From the NCBI GenBank assembly GCA_963971285.1, contig OZ020255.1, positions 7,936,001-8,000,000 of the forward strand: 64,000 nt of DNA, given 5' to 3'. Both the position numbers and the translations under genes were made by a program. The stretch's first letter is position 1. Every line of letters starts with the position of its first letter. Source of the stretch: Astropecten irregularis (lineage: Eukaryota > Echinodermata > Asteroidea > Paxillosida > Astropectinidae). A model generated the notes under the pieces. The model was not told where the DNA came from. It saw only the letters and a program-made list of their open reading frames with translations, and made no database searches. This document shows, piece after piece, positions 12,901-27,900 of the stretch.

Positions 12901-15900
12901 GATTAATTGTTTAGATCTGGTGTTCAGGTAAAATTGATCTTCTGCGAAACTATTTCCTTAGAAATTATATACGTGAAATAACCACAAGGGAAACTGACTA
13001 AGTTTTTAAGTCATTGAAAAGTGGACAAAGAAAAATTGACTGGAGCGGGATTCGAACTGGCGACCTCCTGAATACCGTACAGGCGCTCTACCAACTGAGC
13101 CATCCAGCCCTACGTTGGTGGTGACCCCAATAGTCATCTATCTTTGTTCGTTTGGCAGTCAGAAGCCATGAAACCACGCACACATAAAAAATTAGTTTAA
13201 AATAATACTGTACAATAATATAGTCCTTCTTTGGGCCTACATGTATAACCACATGTTTGCCTAATGCCTATGGACTTGTACTGTATTCTTGTCTGTCCTT
13301 GTTGGTCATGGTGTAAAGCTAAGGCTGCATATAATTGCACCAGCCTTCCGGTTATCCAAAGCTTATAAAATTCCACTGATGTGGTGGACCATATCTAATT
13401 GTCCATAACATGGCCTGACGAGGACAAGTAGGGCAGGTCATACATATGTAAAGTGCACAATAAATGGTTTACCTTCTAAAAGGCAAGGTTTTTCGTCACA
13501 AAAAGTGGGGTGCTAAATTATGGGTCTAAAATATCTCCTTTTTCTATATACATTTTTTTTTAGCACAAACAATGATAGACAGGTTGAGTTTTATAACAAT
13601 ACAGATGTATTTAACTTCACATGAGTTTGGATTACAGTAAACCTTTAAAAGTATAACTAATGAGATTTTGGGGAGGGGCTTTCTTGTACACGTGTACCGG
13701 TACACATTATGCAGACAATATGGATTCTCAGACAGTGTGTCAGACGCAGAGTTGAATGACATACTGAGCTAAACATGTCCCTAGACCAGCCTAGATCAAG
13801 CCTGGCTTTGTAAATGCCCTTAACGCCATAACGATTAATCTTAAGATGAGTTGTCAGTATTACCATAGTGATGGTGATAATGACATCACACTTTGCTTCT
13901 CAGCATTTACATGTTATGTAAAATTGATCTTTAGTGCTTTGTGAAAAGTGAAATCGTCGCGGCGCCACGCTAAATTTCACCAATCTCTTGTTGTTTATTT
14001 CATGATTGAGAAGAACTAGAGCTTTATTTTCCATGCGCAATACATGTGTGTCATATTTTTCTAGTTTGTGACAAGTGCTGGTAATTTTGCTGGTACCTTA
14101 TGATCCTTGGGACGCATACATGTTATGATATGTATAGATGTACATGTACATGTATTTAATTCAGTTTCATGCATAGAGCTATATTAAAATTACTAGAGCG
14201 CTAGCTCTGCGTTCTCCGTGAGTAGACGTTTTGAAGCCGTCTGGGCGTAGTCATTTTGAATTTGTGTGCGTGTCTGTGGAACAAGAACACTTTGACTGGA
14301 ATGCCTTTTCGAAGAGTGTACTCTATATGCAACGCTCAAGTCTGTGTGAACGGTACCGGTAGCGCGTCTTTTTGACACATGCAATCATTGCGTGACTGAA
14401 GTGCAGAGCGTGTGCGCGCACGGTCCTAAATGAAACGCACATTTACCGAGGGTGCGTCAGATTTCGGGCGTATTTGGCTTCGATGATGCACCCGTATAGA
14501 ACACAACGCAGTATGCAAATGAACGTACAAAAAACTGTGGGCTTTCCATAGGTTTGTGCACAAACATGGATGCGCCCAGCAGGTATCACTTTCTACACCG
14601 AGCTAGCGCTCTAGTAATTTTAATATAGCTCTATGGTTTCATGGCATCTGACTAGCAACTGCATAAAGGCAATGTATTATTATTTGGGACACAGCCAACA
14701 TACATGTACAATATATACATGTACATGTACAATGACACGCCAGTAACGAACACCGCTATATCGAACATTTGGCTATACCGAACATCATCCTTGGCTCCCA
14801 ATTTTTGTGTACAATACCTCTCCAACATGGTTCTTTGAATTACTATAACGAATGACCACTATAACAGACAATATCTGTCAGTGCATCCCAGCATGTTTGT
14901 TATAGCAGCATTCCACTGTACATAGGCTTGACTGGGATAACATTTAGTTGGTACGGTATTTAAACCACCACAAATTAGAGTAACCAACCTGTTGGTCACT
15001 GGTTCGAATCACATTTTAGAAGGTTACATGTAACTTTGAACATCTCTTAAATGGCTTTTTTCATACCTTTTCTAATTAGAACTTGTGGATAAAATTCCAT
15101 GCACAAACAGTACACTGCTAGTGCTTACGGTATGTGGCACACATGTAACAGTTGTATTGTATATGTAATTACCAATTTTGTCTACATGTAAATGTACAAT
15201 TGTACACATTTACAATTGTACACATTTACATGTACTGGTACATATTATCATTCTAGTACTGGAATTTGCTTTGTGCATGTACATGTATGCCATGTGTCAC
15301 GTGTGAACATTTGTTTGTACAGGGCTACTATAGGCACCATCTGTAGTGACCACAGTCACTGACATCATCATAGGCATTTTTCTCCCGCGTTTTAAAAAAC
15401 AGAATGAAAAAAAACTGATTTATTGAATATATATTACGACATGTAGGAAATACTTTGTATTAAACAAAAAGTGGGCACCGTATGGGACTGAACATTTCAC
15501 AGATGACTGTTACTGTATCTGTCGTGATATTTTTGCCCATGAATCTTCATTTCTTTGACAAACACCAACGTATGAAATGACTTTTAAATTAAAATCTGAA
15601 TGAACTACAGTGTACACATGTACATATGTACCAGTACTGCATAAAAACTGCACATGGAGGATTGTAAAAAAAAAAAAAAAAAAAAAAAAAACCAAAACAG
15701 TTCTATCATTTGCTTTTCTAATTAAAGAGTTAATTTTAATAATTTATAAACTTGTACATTTGGGTCACTACCCCATGTTTGTGCATGCTTTGTTATGGTG
15801 TCCAACTGTCCACGTTTACATCAGGAAATTTGTAATATTTTTCATTCTTAAGTACAATGTAATTACATGTATATGTATGCCATATATATTTATATATTGT

Positions 15901-18900
15901 TATTTTTTATGTAAATTGCACAGCACACTGCCCCAGAAGGCCATCAAAGGTGAGGGCTAAAGAGAAAAAAAGCTGTTTTTCTAAAGAAGAGAAAACTGAG
16001 CTCGTAATTATTAAGACATTGTACATTTAACAGTCCGGTACAATTCCCGCTCAGGAATCCAAACTCCTCTTCTGGTAACATGTTTCCTATTCAGGAAACA
16101 TTTACATTTCGGCATGGTTGTTTCCTAATCAGGAAACCTTCATATGGTTTCCTGATCAGGAAACAATGTCACATGATTCAATGTTTCCTGATCAGGAAAC
16201 CTGTATGGGTAACTAAAAGAAAAAGAAAAGACTACTGACATGGTAGCCTAAAGGCCCTACATGTTAAAAATAATAGAGACTTTGGCAAACTGATTTTATT
16301 TTTAAGAGTGTGAATTATTTCCAAGTAATGAAATTTCCGATCTACACCAATGTAACAGAGTGACGACATAAAGCAGTCCTATCAAGATTAGATGAAAGGG
16401 GACAGCAGGGATAATAATTATTACTATTAGGAGTTTTTAGGACCCATGAAAAAATCAGTAAATTGTGCTCTTTATCTAAAACTTATTTTAGGCATTAGAC
16501 AGTTATAATCCTTGATCCATGGTGCTATAGGCCTATACATTGAGAATGAGAGGTTACATTTTGTATGATCCTGAAGGCTGGAGTCAGTACGATGTGTATG
16601 TGCTGAGATGGATGGGATGATTAAGTATTGAGACCCATATTTGTTTCCTTGTAAATTCAACTGTTTATCGGTAATTATAAGGTCATTTCAGGTTTTAGAT
16701 TATTATCTAATACATGTAAATTATAATATTTGATTATAATCCTCGATCTTTCAGTTCTACACATTGAGAATGGGTAGTGTGGGAAATAAAATTTGTTTCA
16801 TTCTGCTACTGCTAGTGCTACTGTACTTAGTAAAACCCCTCCATGGTAAAACCATCACTTTGACTGGTGAAGTTGATCCCTAAACATTGTTTATCTTATA
16901 GCTACCAATTACCCATGGCTCAGTGGTTTTGCTTGGTGTGTCCCTTGTCTTACCCAGTACTCCATCCTAGCTCTATGGTCTTACCACATGGTCTTACATA
17001 ACAGCTGCATTTTTGTTACCCCAAGGAGGAAGAAATAGAAAATGTCTACATGGTTATACATGTACACCTTGCTCACAGAGCTGCGATGGCAGGGATTGAG
17101 AGAGTGGAGTTTTTCAGTTCATAAATTGCTTCTGATGGTTCTGATTTAAAAGTTACTGCATTTTTTTAATCACTTGGTTATGATTTCCTTGTCCATAATT
17201 ATTTCAATTTTATTTGGCTGTTGCTTTCAAGTACCCACATTGTCTTTGATTCTGATCGTTTTTGATGAACCCTAGATTTTGAGTTTTGAGTTAAGTTTTT
17301 GTTCCCTCATTTCATTTAAAATCGTTTACATTTTGTGGATACATTTTTTTTTCATATTTCATACACAAAATCATGTCAGGTCACTCAGGTGTACCAATAA
17401 ATGAATAAACCACTGATTTGGAATCTACTACATGTACATGTAATACAATGGTTTGACATTATTCCCATTGCTTGGGCACAGGAGAAATCCCACAATAAGG
17501 ACTGTGTACATTCCTGTGGTTGCATGCCATGCTGCAACTTGCAAGAAACTTTGGTTTCTTGTTGCATAATGTGTAGAACTACATTGCAAGCAAGTGCACC
17601 CACATGCCTGTACATGTACTGTCTGTACACACACACACTGTAGCTGATATGGTGGCAAAGATAAATTGGCTAGATGGCTAAAGCAAGGTCAGCCTGTAAT
17701 AGCTTATTTTAAGCTAATCACCATGCTGGCCACCTGGGTTGAATTGTTTGATGTTAAATCCTGATCATAGAAATTCCTAGTATAGCTTTACTTAGTTTTA
17801 ACACACAATACCATTAATGGGTCCGACTCCATCCATTTTCAAAAACACTGTTAATATTAACACATGTTAATATTACATCGATTATCTAATATTAAAATGG
17901 ACCATGATGGCTTGAAAATGCCCATTACTCATTTTTCAAGGGTCCACCATGTGTACACTCTTCCAAATTTTGACATGGGTTGGTCATGCTACACATTCAC
18001 CTTACACAACACAAAAATGCCTGTCAAGGTACACATGTAGTACTAGTAGTACCTATTAAAAAAAGTTGTAAAAACTGTGAATTTTGAAGGAAGGCCTACA
18101 ATATAGAGTGATAGACCTACAGATTAAGACCTACTGTACATACTTGGTTTTGTACATGAGTACACATGTAGACTTGTACTTGGCAATGACATTTTTCTTA
18201 TAGCAACTGGTTGTTTAATGTTTATCTGAAATTACACTGAAACTTAATTTATTAATATTCAGTTCACATCAACGTACACCATGTAGGCTACACAATTTGT
18301 ACAGTGCATTATGTAGGAAATTTAAAATGTTGTACTTAAGATGAATACACTTGAATAATGTCTTGTTTTCCAGATGTATCTGTCAAATTGTGCATCCTAA
18401 TTAAACGGCATGTGGGTACACGTATTTCGTACATTATACAGGTCTCACACATTGAACAATGGAGGAATAATAAACCTGTACTAGCTAGTCCTACATGTAT
18501 CCATAGATGGTTGAACGTGCATACTGCAGGGGACATTTGGATGTTCCATGCATTTACTACATTCAGGACTTTTTCAGGTGTTTTCAAGTACCCTGGTGAT
18601 GTGTGTAACCTGTTAAAATCTTTGAAAATTTGTTAAGCAACATTCAATTTACATATTGCACAAAGATGAAAACAATGTCTCCAAAATATGAAGTATGTTT
18701 CCTGAACAGGACACAGCCTTAACCCTTATCAATGTTTCCATTTCAGGAAACATTTAAAAATGTCTCCAAAACTGGACACATTTAGGGACAATGTCTCCTA
18801 AATAGGCGACATTGCAAATACAGTGAAAATGTGTCCCTATTCAAGAAATAAGTTTGTTACTATCCTTTGCTTGGGATATTTGGTGAATACATATTTCTAA

Positions 18901-21900
18901 TAAAATTGTTTATGTAAGTTATTTTTTCCTCAAAATGCCTTGGTGGTGAAGTCTGACAATCTTGAGATAAATCCATTTGAAATTGTCTTTGCTAAAAACA
19001 ACAGACACTATACATTGGAATTATTATAAAAATGGTTTTAATGTTAAAAGTTTCTTCCCCTTTTTAATGTCACACATGAAATTGTTCATCACTAGTAATA
19101 CATACTGTAATTTCGTTCTCATATCAAACTGTTTTATATTGATTGAGTGATTTCAACTGATTTGTTTCCTGTTATGGGAAAATGTCTTTAAATCTGGAAA
19201 CAAAATGAAGCGTTTCCACAATGGGAAATGTACCGGACTGAACAGATAGTTGCATTAGATTTAAAAATACAGATTTATTTTTGAGAGATATTTTCCATTG
19301 ATTTAAATCCATGGTTTAAATCAAATCTGATCATCAGTGAATATTTACAGGAGCAGAATCAGGTATAACAACCACAGATTGTTGACTTCCCTTCCATGAA
19401 GTGTCCATGTGAGGGGTGATGATATCCCTGATCAGATAACACTGGAAGGTTGTCATGATTAGTTTTGAAATGATTTTGTTTTTACAAGGAGTGCATGTGT
19501 TAGAGAATGAAGTAATGAATGATTTTAACATATTAAGGTATCTTAGAATACTTGGAGTTAGGAGTACCTGACATGTAGTTTAATATGTACATGTATGATC
19601 CTGGCAGGATCAAGTTTTCATATTAATTAATTACCTCTATGAAAATGTGAGTTACTTCTCAAACAATGTGAGCTTCAAGTTAGATTGGTGCGTTGACCAT
19701 TAGTGACAAGTTGTAGCCAACAACCACAGGAGGTGATATCATTGGACGATGTCGGATAATACTCTGTGCTACTCACGCGTCTCTGTTTTTTAACCACAAC
19801 TTGTTTTATTGAATTCAAATTCCAATGCTTTAAAATGACATCTGTGTTTCCAAAAATAGAAACAATCAGATGACTCCAGATATGGTAACATCAACAATGT
19901 TCCCAAATCAGGAAACTATTGTAGTGTCTCCAGAATTGGAGACACCTTATTGTTTCCAGAACAGGTAACAAATTGGATGTCTCCAAAATTGGAGACATAC
20001 TACAGTGCTTCCAAAACGGGAAACATCCATGATGTAAAATAAGAGTGTTTCCTGTTCTGGAAACATTTTATTTCTTTTTGTCGGACTGTTTTAACATGCA
20101 ATCATTAATGATCTATATCTTTATTTTGCAATATATAACGATGAAACAACATTGTGGTATTTTTGCCTAATGAATAACTGAATAATTTCACAAATCATCT
20201 AAGTCGTTATATGTTGCAGACAGAAAATATGAGAATTTGAAATTTTCTTTTATGAAAAAAATACATGTAATCTTTAAAAAATGACATAATTCATTCATTA
20301 TTTAATTTAATGAGTCTCATCAAAAGTCATGTATCTTCAAAATCATTTTTTTTATATTTGGTTAAAAAATTATGAGCAAAATATGATTTTTGTGACTTGT
20401 TTCCTGTTTTGGAAATGTGTTGCCTGATCTGGAGACAAACCAAATGTTACCTGTTCGGGCAATGTACCGCACTGTTTAAGAGGAAGAGAGATGTAAATAT
20501 TACAAACTCGTCACAATTAGCATTTTGTATTTTCCAATTTCCAGTGTCAGCTGCTGAGATTGATTATATTCATACATGTACATGTATATGTGGAGAACAG
20601 CAGCTGGAAATGTTCCCACGTTAATTTAAAGGGAAATGCATGCACGTTAAAGGGAACACAGTGCATATATGTACATAGACATTGAAAAGAGACTTGAAGA
20701 AAAATTAACTGGAGTGGGATTCGAACCAGGGACCACCGAAATACTGTACTGGCGCTCTTAATAACTGAGCTATCCAGTCCTACTGTTTATGTTGGTGGTA
20801 TCCCTAATAGTAGTCAATTGTCTTTGTTTGTTTGGCTGTCAGAAGCCATGAAACCACACACAAACTTCTTTACCAAAGGATCATTTAAGATACCGGTACA
20901 CGCAGTATAAGCATTAGCAACGCTTGAAACCGAGAAACAATACATGGGGGATCACTCAAAGAGGACGTGACTTTTTAATCAGTATTTTAATAACCACAAC
21001 CAGAGGTTTCCTTGCACAAACTGTTCGCTAGTGTACTGAGATCACAGTGACAGAGTAATTAAAATGTGGATACATCTTTTCTTTTCCTTTCAGAGGATTT
21101 CTCAGAACATGCGAAGAGTCGCAGGGATACTGCTGATGACCACAAGGTAGTCCTATTTTGATTCGACGTTACAGTACCCCATCGACGACAGAAGCCATGG
21201 AGAACGGGATCACGGCCGCCTGTAACCTGCACAGCACCCGGCAGCAGTTCCGGCAGAAGTTCCTGGCCTGCCCGCAATGCAGGCAACCCTACGATGACCA
21301 GGCACGGGTGCCCAAGTGCCTGCCCTGCCTCCACACCCTCTGCATCCACTGCCTGTCCTCCTTCGTCAACGGGAAGACAGAGTTCCCTTGCCCGCTGTGC
21401 GAGGTCTCCACCCGGATCCCCACCAGAGGGATGTCGGCCTTCCCCACCAATTTCAACGTCAAGAAGCTCAGGGAGTACCTTGCCATGGATGAGATTCCTG
21501 ATAGTAAAGTGGGCAGCGCTTTCGTCTGCGAGGGATGCGACAAGCACGAGAGGGCGCTAGTGTGCTGTGCCAACTGCGTGCGCTACTTGTGCCGGGAGTG
21601 CGTGATCGCTCATCAGTACGCCAACGGATTCCACGATCACCACGTCAACGTCCTGACTGATCTGACGGACGATCAGGAGGCGCAGCTCCAACGCCGCCGC
21701 TTGTATTGCCCGGTCCACAACCGGCAGGCGCTGACGCTGTTCTGTGAGAAGTGCAAGGTGGCCGTGTGCCAGGTCTGCTCCAATCTGTCCCACATCGACA
21801 ACGGACACCAGCTGGTGGACTTGGGCTCCATGATCAATGACCAGCGCCGGGAGCTCGGCCATCTGATGGGGAAGTGCCTCATGCAGCAGAAGCCTTTGGA

Positions 21901-24900
21901 GACGCTCATCGACAACATCATCGTGGAGATGGGCAAGCTGACCGTCAACGCCAAGACCACCGAGGTAGACATCCGTGCCTTCTTTGCGCAGAGGCGTCGT
22001 GACTTGGAGCAACGGGAGCAGGAGCTGATCAAGGCGACGCAAGCCATTCACAGCAAAATGGCGACCACTCTCAAGGATCAGAAGGAAGCTGCAGAGACGA
22101 CGCTGGCTGCCATCATGGCAACGGGGGAGTTCACCGAGACGGCCATCTTGCACCGGAACCCGGTGGAGACCGCCCGGGCATGGCAGAAGCTGAAGCCGAC
22201 CCTGACGGAGATCAACAACAGAGTCTTCCACTCCAAGCCTGTTGCCAACAGCTTGATTGAGTTCCGGCACCAGCACAATGCAGCCGAGATGCACTATCAG
22301 CTCAGCGTGCGGGACTTGGGGAAGATCTACACCAACAACATCGCCCCCTTTCAGACAGAGCTGAAGGTCTTCCCGGCTTTCGTGGATCAGGAGTGTAAAG
22401 TGGGTCTGGTGACAGTGAACCTGGAAGGTGAGAAGAGCACGGAAGGCGGGGCCCTCGTACAGGCCGAGCTTAGATCGCCAGCAGGCAGCCCGATGACCTG
22501 TGACCTGCAAGACAACATGGATGGCACGTACCACATTCTGTACTCTCCGACGACCACAGGGCATCATGAGATGCAAGTCGCTGTGTCCAAGGAACCTGTG
22601 ACAGACCAAGTGATCAGGATCCAGGCCCTGGAGCTTCACACCGACATCCAACCAGGCATTGTCGGTAACGAGTGCACGATCCGTCTACATACCACGGACG
22701 GTAACGGCGATGCACAACCTCTTCCCAAAGATATGAACATCGACATCTTCCTAAAGGACCCGATGACGTACGAGACGGAAACGGAAGAAAAGTTTCTGGA
22801 AGATGGCTCCTACGAAATCACCTTCCTTCCAAGGATTGTCGGAGACCACTACCTGAGAGTATCTCTTGATGGCACCCCTCTGAGAGGTCCTTGTCTGATC
22901 GTCGCTGTGCATCAGGTCATCGAGTGCATCTCCAAGGAGGAAGAGCTCCTCTTGGAGGATGTGTCCGGCATCGCAGTCTGCTCCAAGGGGTACATCTACC
23001 TTGCCGACACCTTCAAGAACCAGGAGATTGTGAAGCTGGATGGAGACGGCATGTTCATGGAGACCTTCAACGTGTCTTACAAGAACCATGCTCTGCTGAC
23101 CATCGACGGCGAAGACAGGCTCACCTTGTTCTTCTTGAACCGGAAGTGCGTCTCCACATACGGCACGGACGGTAAGTTCATCCGTCGCTTCCAGGCCAAC
23201 GACGTGAAGAACGTGACGAGCGTCGCCGTCAACAGCAGGAGTGACACATTACTCTTGGACTGCGTGGAGTGCTGTGTCTTCATGTACGACGAGAAGGGCT
23301 TCCTGATACAGCGGATCGGGAACCAAGGTTGCAGCACGGGCCAGCTGAACTTCCCCATCTGCATGTGCGTGGACAAGTTCAGCAACATCTACATCAGCGA
23401 CAAGGGCAACCAGACGGTGGTCCGTCTCAATCCCGACGGCAAATACCTGAAGAAGTTCGGGAACCGCGACACCTTACTCCACCCGGGTGCCGTTTGCGTC
23501 GCCAAGGACGGTTATCTCATTGTCCATGATGAGAGGCTCCTACAGGTCGTCCAAGTCTTCAGTCACCGGACTAACGAGATCATACGATCGGTAGATGTCC
23601 ACGGCATCGTTGGGTTTCAGGAGGCCATGGCCATTACGACAGACGGCTGCTTCATCAAAGTGGACCACAAGGGTAACTGTTTGCGAAAGTACAGCTTCAA
23701 ATAGAGCCATTTCTTCAAAGTTAAACTTAAAATGGCAGAATGGCTACTAATTTATTTAAATCTAATCTTGTGTAATCCTATTTGTCAGTCTAATGTTAGC
23801 GGACATAAAATGTATTATATACATTGTAAAAGCGACGTAGATAATCAACACTTCTCTCATTGTTGAAATAGAATTAAGGATTTATAACAAATGAACAGTG
23901 CAATTATAATGAAAAATCAAGGATCTTTCACAAAATAAATTGCTTGAGTAAAACTATAGGGCCACTGATTTTCCGTAAAAAAAAGGGAAAATGGACAGAA
24001 TTCACGGAATCTCCTTCTTGAAACGGAATTCCATTCTCGAAACAGAACTAAGTAAATTCACCAATTAAATTCATAAAATGCATCATATATGTGAACTGAT
24101 TGCTATACTATATTTCCTAGGCTAATTGAATCATGGTTTGATCTTGCAATAGTTGACTGGTTTTGTGACAAAACACAGTCTGACAAGTTAGTCTTCACTG
24201 TGCAAAAGTTACAACACTTTTCCAGTACATGCCCACACAGTCAGTACAGTATGCGATTTACTGCATGTTATACAACTCTTTGGAACTGAATAGCACGAAA
24301 CAGATTTGTTCAGTCTGAAACCAAATTTTTTCAGCCTTAAACGGAATCCAAGGATTTGGGAAATGGAATTTGCACTTTTCTGAAACGGATAATTAGTGGC
24401 CCTAAAACTATCAAGGCTGTTCACTGAAAAAAAAAAACCTACAAAACATGCAAAAATCCATAATTCTACGTCCTTGCACATATCGACTCTACAAAATTAT
24501 ACGATATACAGTTATAACAAAACAAAGAACTTTGCCTTTGTGGAACCAACCAGCATATTATAATTCTAGCCGAATGCAATTAAAGCCTGTTATGTGATAC
24601 TGCGTACCATTGCATATGAACATGTTGCCTGCAGCTTCATGTAGTTTGCAACAAACATAATAGTGCAAATGGAACATGGCCTGCTCTGTCGAAAGGGGAC
24701 ATAAGTTACCGGTACCATGAACATTTACAAATATTAAAAGTCTATTGTATGTAGTAAAGGTGTATAAAGGCGAAAGCTCATTCCACAAACATGTAGAAAA
24801 TAAGTAAATTTATTATGTCATTGAAAAGTGAACAAAGAAAAATTGTCTTGAGCGGGATTAAAACCAGTGACCTCCTGAATACCGTACAGGTGCTCTACCA

Positions 24901-27900
24901 ACTGAGCCATCCAGCCCTATGTTGGTGGTGTCCCAAATAGTCAATTGTCTTTGTTCGTTTGGCAGTCAGAAGCCATGAAACCATGCACACACCGCCATAT
25001 CCCAGGGATCATTTCATCGATACGCGCAGCAATGCTGAAACCTGAGAACAGTACATGGGGGATCACTCAAAGTGGATACGGCTTTTTAATTACATAATAC
25101 AATCATCAAATAACCACAAGGGAAACTGACTGAATTAAAAAAAATTGTCATGTTGAGTAATAACTTTTAAAATGAGATATTTCTTCGATGTAACAGTCTG
25201 TTATTTTCTGTGAAACACATGATGACTTCCCTAATCAGTATTTTACCATCATGGAAGTTAAAATGGTGCATTTATGCTCAATTTTATTTTCTACTGAAAA
25301 TGGTCAAAGCACATCCGCAGGAATATTGATAAAGGTTAATACCCAAAACCACAAAAAAGTAATGAAAAAGACAGTCTCATAACATTGTGTGCTACTACAC
25401 TGCAAAATACGAACAACATTGCATTTCAATTTCATGTACAGTAACGAAAGCCGATTCATGTATAAAAACTTCATGAATATTATGAGGCCCCAGATATTGT
25501 GTGTGCAATAGCAGTTCCTGTTTCAACACAGCTATATCAAGGAGATCCAAATTTGACTATAAAGTTATGTGATATGTAGCCTGTGGCATATGGAGCTACA
25601 TGTAACTTGTACACGTGTACACATACATGTTCTATACAATGTGTTCACTACTAGCATGACTAGTCCCATGTGAGAATACGGTATATAACCATTTGCTTAC
25701 GGCAAGCCGCAGTAAAAACAGCCAGTTTCAAATTCAATTCAATGTGGGATGTGCACATTTACATGGGCGCGTATCTGGTGCCTTGTGGAAACCAAGCACA
25801 ATAGGTTGAATATGTCTCCACAAGGAAATATTCAAGGGTGTATAGGTCCACACAAGGTTTTCACGAAACTGATATTTGGAATCGACTCAAAAAGGAGGAA
25901 TTTCCAAGCTTTACTTATCCGTCGCAAAAAAAAGAAGTATTTTATATAAGGGACATTTGCTAGAAATTTCAACCCAGGAAAGTGATTCTGGTTAATTCAA
26001 ATGGGAGGGATTTAAAGGTACAATACATGATTGGTAAAGGTCACATGACTGCACTCATACTTTGTCTGATCAAACATGTACATGAAATATTAAACCTGTG
26101 AAAATTTGAGCTCAATCGGACATCTGAGTCACGAGAAAATAGCGAAAACCCGACTCAATTTTTTTTTTTATAAAACGTGAAGAATAGTTTACGTTCCAAA
26201 AATCGTTCGGAAGAACGATCTTTGGAAAAGACACTAAACCTTGATTTCCTTGAAAAACCCAGTGCATCTGATTCCCATGGTGACTGTTTGCACTGTTTAC
26301 GAACTGTTGAGTCCATTTTCTGTCTCAAACTCAATTATTTTTTTTGGAGGCCTTGCAAATCCTATTATGCTCCCTTTAAATTCTGCTCTTTGGAGAGTGT
26401 TTAATAGTACACGTGAACAAATCCATTTCTCCATGAGCATCTTTTGAAGAAATTTGGGTATACATACAGTACATGTGTGTACCAAACGAGAATGGCCATT
26501 AAATTTTCTATGAAATGGTAGCCCCAAAAAAATTCTCCCTCTTGTAGAGGGAAGGAATTTTACTACTTTTGAGTTTTTCTGGATAAATCTCAATTTTTGT
26601 GTGAAAACCCTTGTACACCATAGGCCTATAAAGTCATGTACATGTATGCAAATGTATGATACTGTATAAATTTCTGTGAATAAGGCTATTGTATATATGC
26701 ATGTACATGTAGTCTGTTCCAAACATATTTTCTAATTTTTCAGTTGTTTTCATTACAAATGACTCATCTCTATTCAGTGCAAAATGCCATACCAGCAATT
26801 TCATGCAGACACGACTCTATACTGCCATACTGTACAATGTTGGACCCTCGAAATACATAGTAAATTTGCTTGCATAGAGCTCTACATGTACAGAGTCAGA
26901 CTGAAACATGTGTAGTAAATATTACTAGCAGAAAGGAATTTAATGGTCCGTGTCGGGCCCGAAACTGGGACCATGATTATTGTCTAGCATGTCTAGTATC
27001 AAGCATTGTCTGCATATATATCCATATTAACATACACAGGCTGACTATACATAAAGATCTAGCCTTTGTTAAAGTCCACAGCTTAATGACATAATATGCC
27101 CTGTGTACAACCGGCTCAAAGCCAGGCTATCCGAACGTGACCGTAAGGTTTTTCTTTGGTCGGTGGGTGAATTTTATGAGCGTGAACAAATTAATGATGC
27201 TGTCATTGGTTTTGATGACATTTTTCAGTGATAATTAAGATAAACAAAAGCAATTTTAATTTAATTATTTGAGATATTTGTTAAATATTTTGTTAAATAT
27301 CTCAGGATTCTACGAGTGGTTTGATTTTGGAATTATGAAATTGTTTGGCTTGACGAGTAAATTATTTATTGTACTAAGTCACTAAAAATGTGACTCACTC
27401 GGGCCAGTCTGTGGTCGATTTTACCAAACTCAAACTTATACTATCAGTCGTAGGACTTATGATGCATTGCAGCCCTACGAAGGATATGATGGGTTATCCT
27501 TCGTAACTTGAGTTATGATCGATCGTAGGACATCGTGAAAACGACCGCTGGACTCTCAATTTAGGCAGCAACTCCCCACAAAATATTTGCATTAGAAAAG
27601 CGGTAATAGTGACAAAGGGCACGGATGACAGTTTCTGAGAACGTTTTATCCATTTTAATCGATCCATGAACTTCTGTCCATAATAAAAAAAATTAAATAT
27701 CATCGTTCGAACATCGAACAAAAAAATTCTGTCATATTTTCATCCTTAATAGGCCTAAATACAAGCAAGTAGGACCTAATTGTTACGTGTAGTATATAAA
27801 ATGTAAATATAATACGTGTATTGCCACAAATGCTAAGGGTGAATAGTTTGAAAAAGAAATTTGTGAAGAAAGTGAACCTGATCAAGAAGATGGATGAAAA

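Larger units (their letters stand above)
16031..20474. mobile_element. 4.4-kb non-autonomous TIR element with arrays of 18-bp dyads
   Basis: Left end CAGTCCGGTACAATTCCCG and right end CGGGCAATGTACCGCACTG are inverted repeats, flanked on both sides by the 5-bp direct repeat TTTAA (16026-16030 and 20475-20479). Subterminal and internal clusters (16042-16200, 18697-18848, 19164-19229, 19845-20064, 20399-20463) hold over twenty 18-bp dyads of the form six bases, six-base spacer, six complementary bases, most often GTTTCC-N6-GGAAAC. A second terminus-like sequence (GGGAAATGTACCGGACTG) sits at about 19224-19241, so an internal duplication or nested relative is likely. No transposase or other credible ORF. 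Superfamily unknown. The right end lies about 720 bp upstream of the TRIM start codon. Confidence 0.75.

Noticed and set aside
21158-21196. Longer TRIM protein starting upstream of ATG 21197
   Set aside because: The upstream extension has no ATG in frame (it would need TTG). ATG 21197 has a good context and precedes the RING domain.
21557-22651. Long minus-strand open frame opposite the TRIM coding exon
   Set aside because: A shadow of GC-rich coding sequence; no domain, and the plus-strand frame has clear RING, B-box and NHL motifs.
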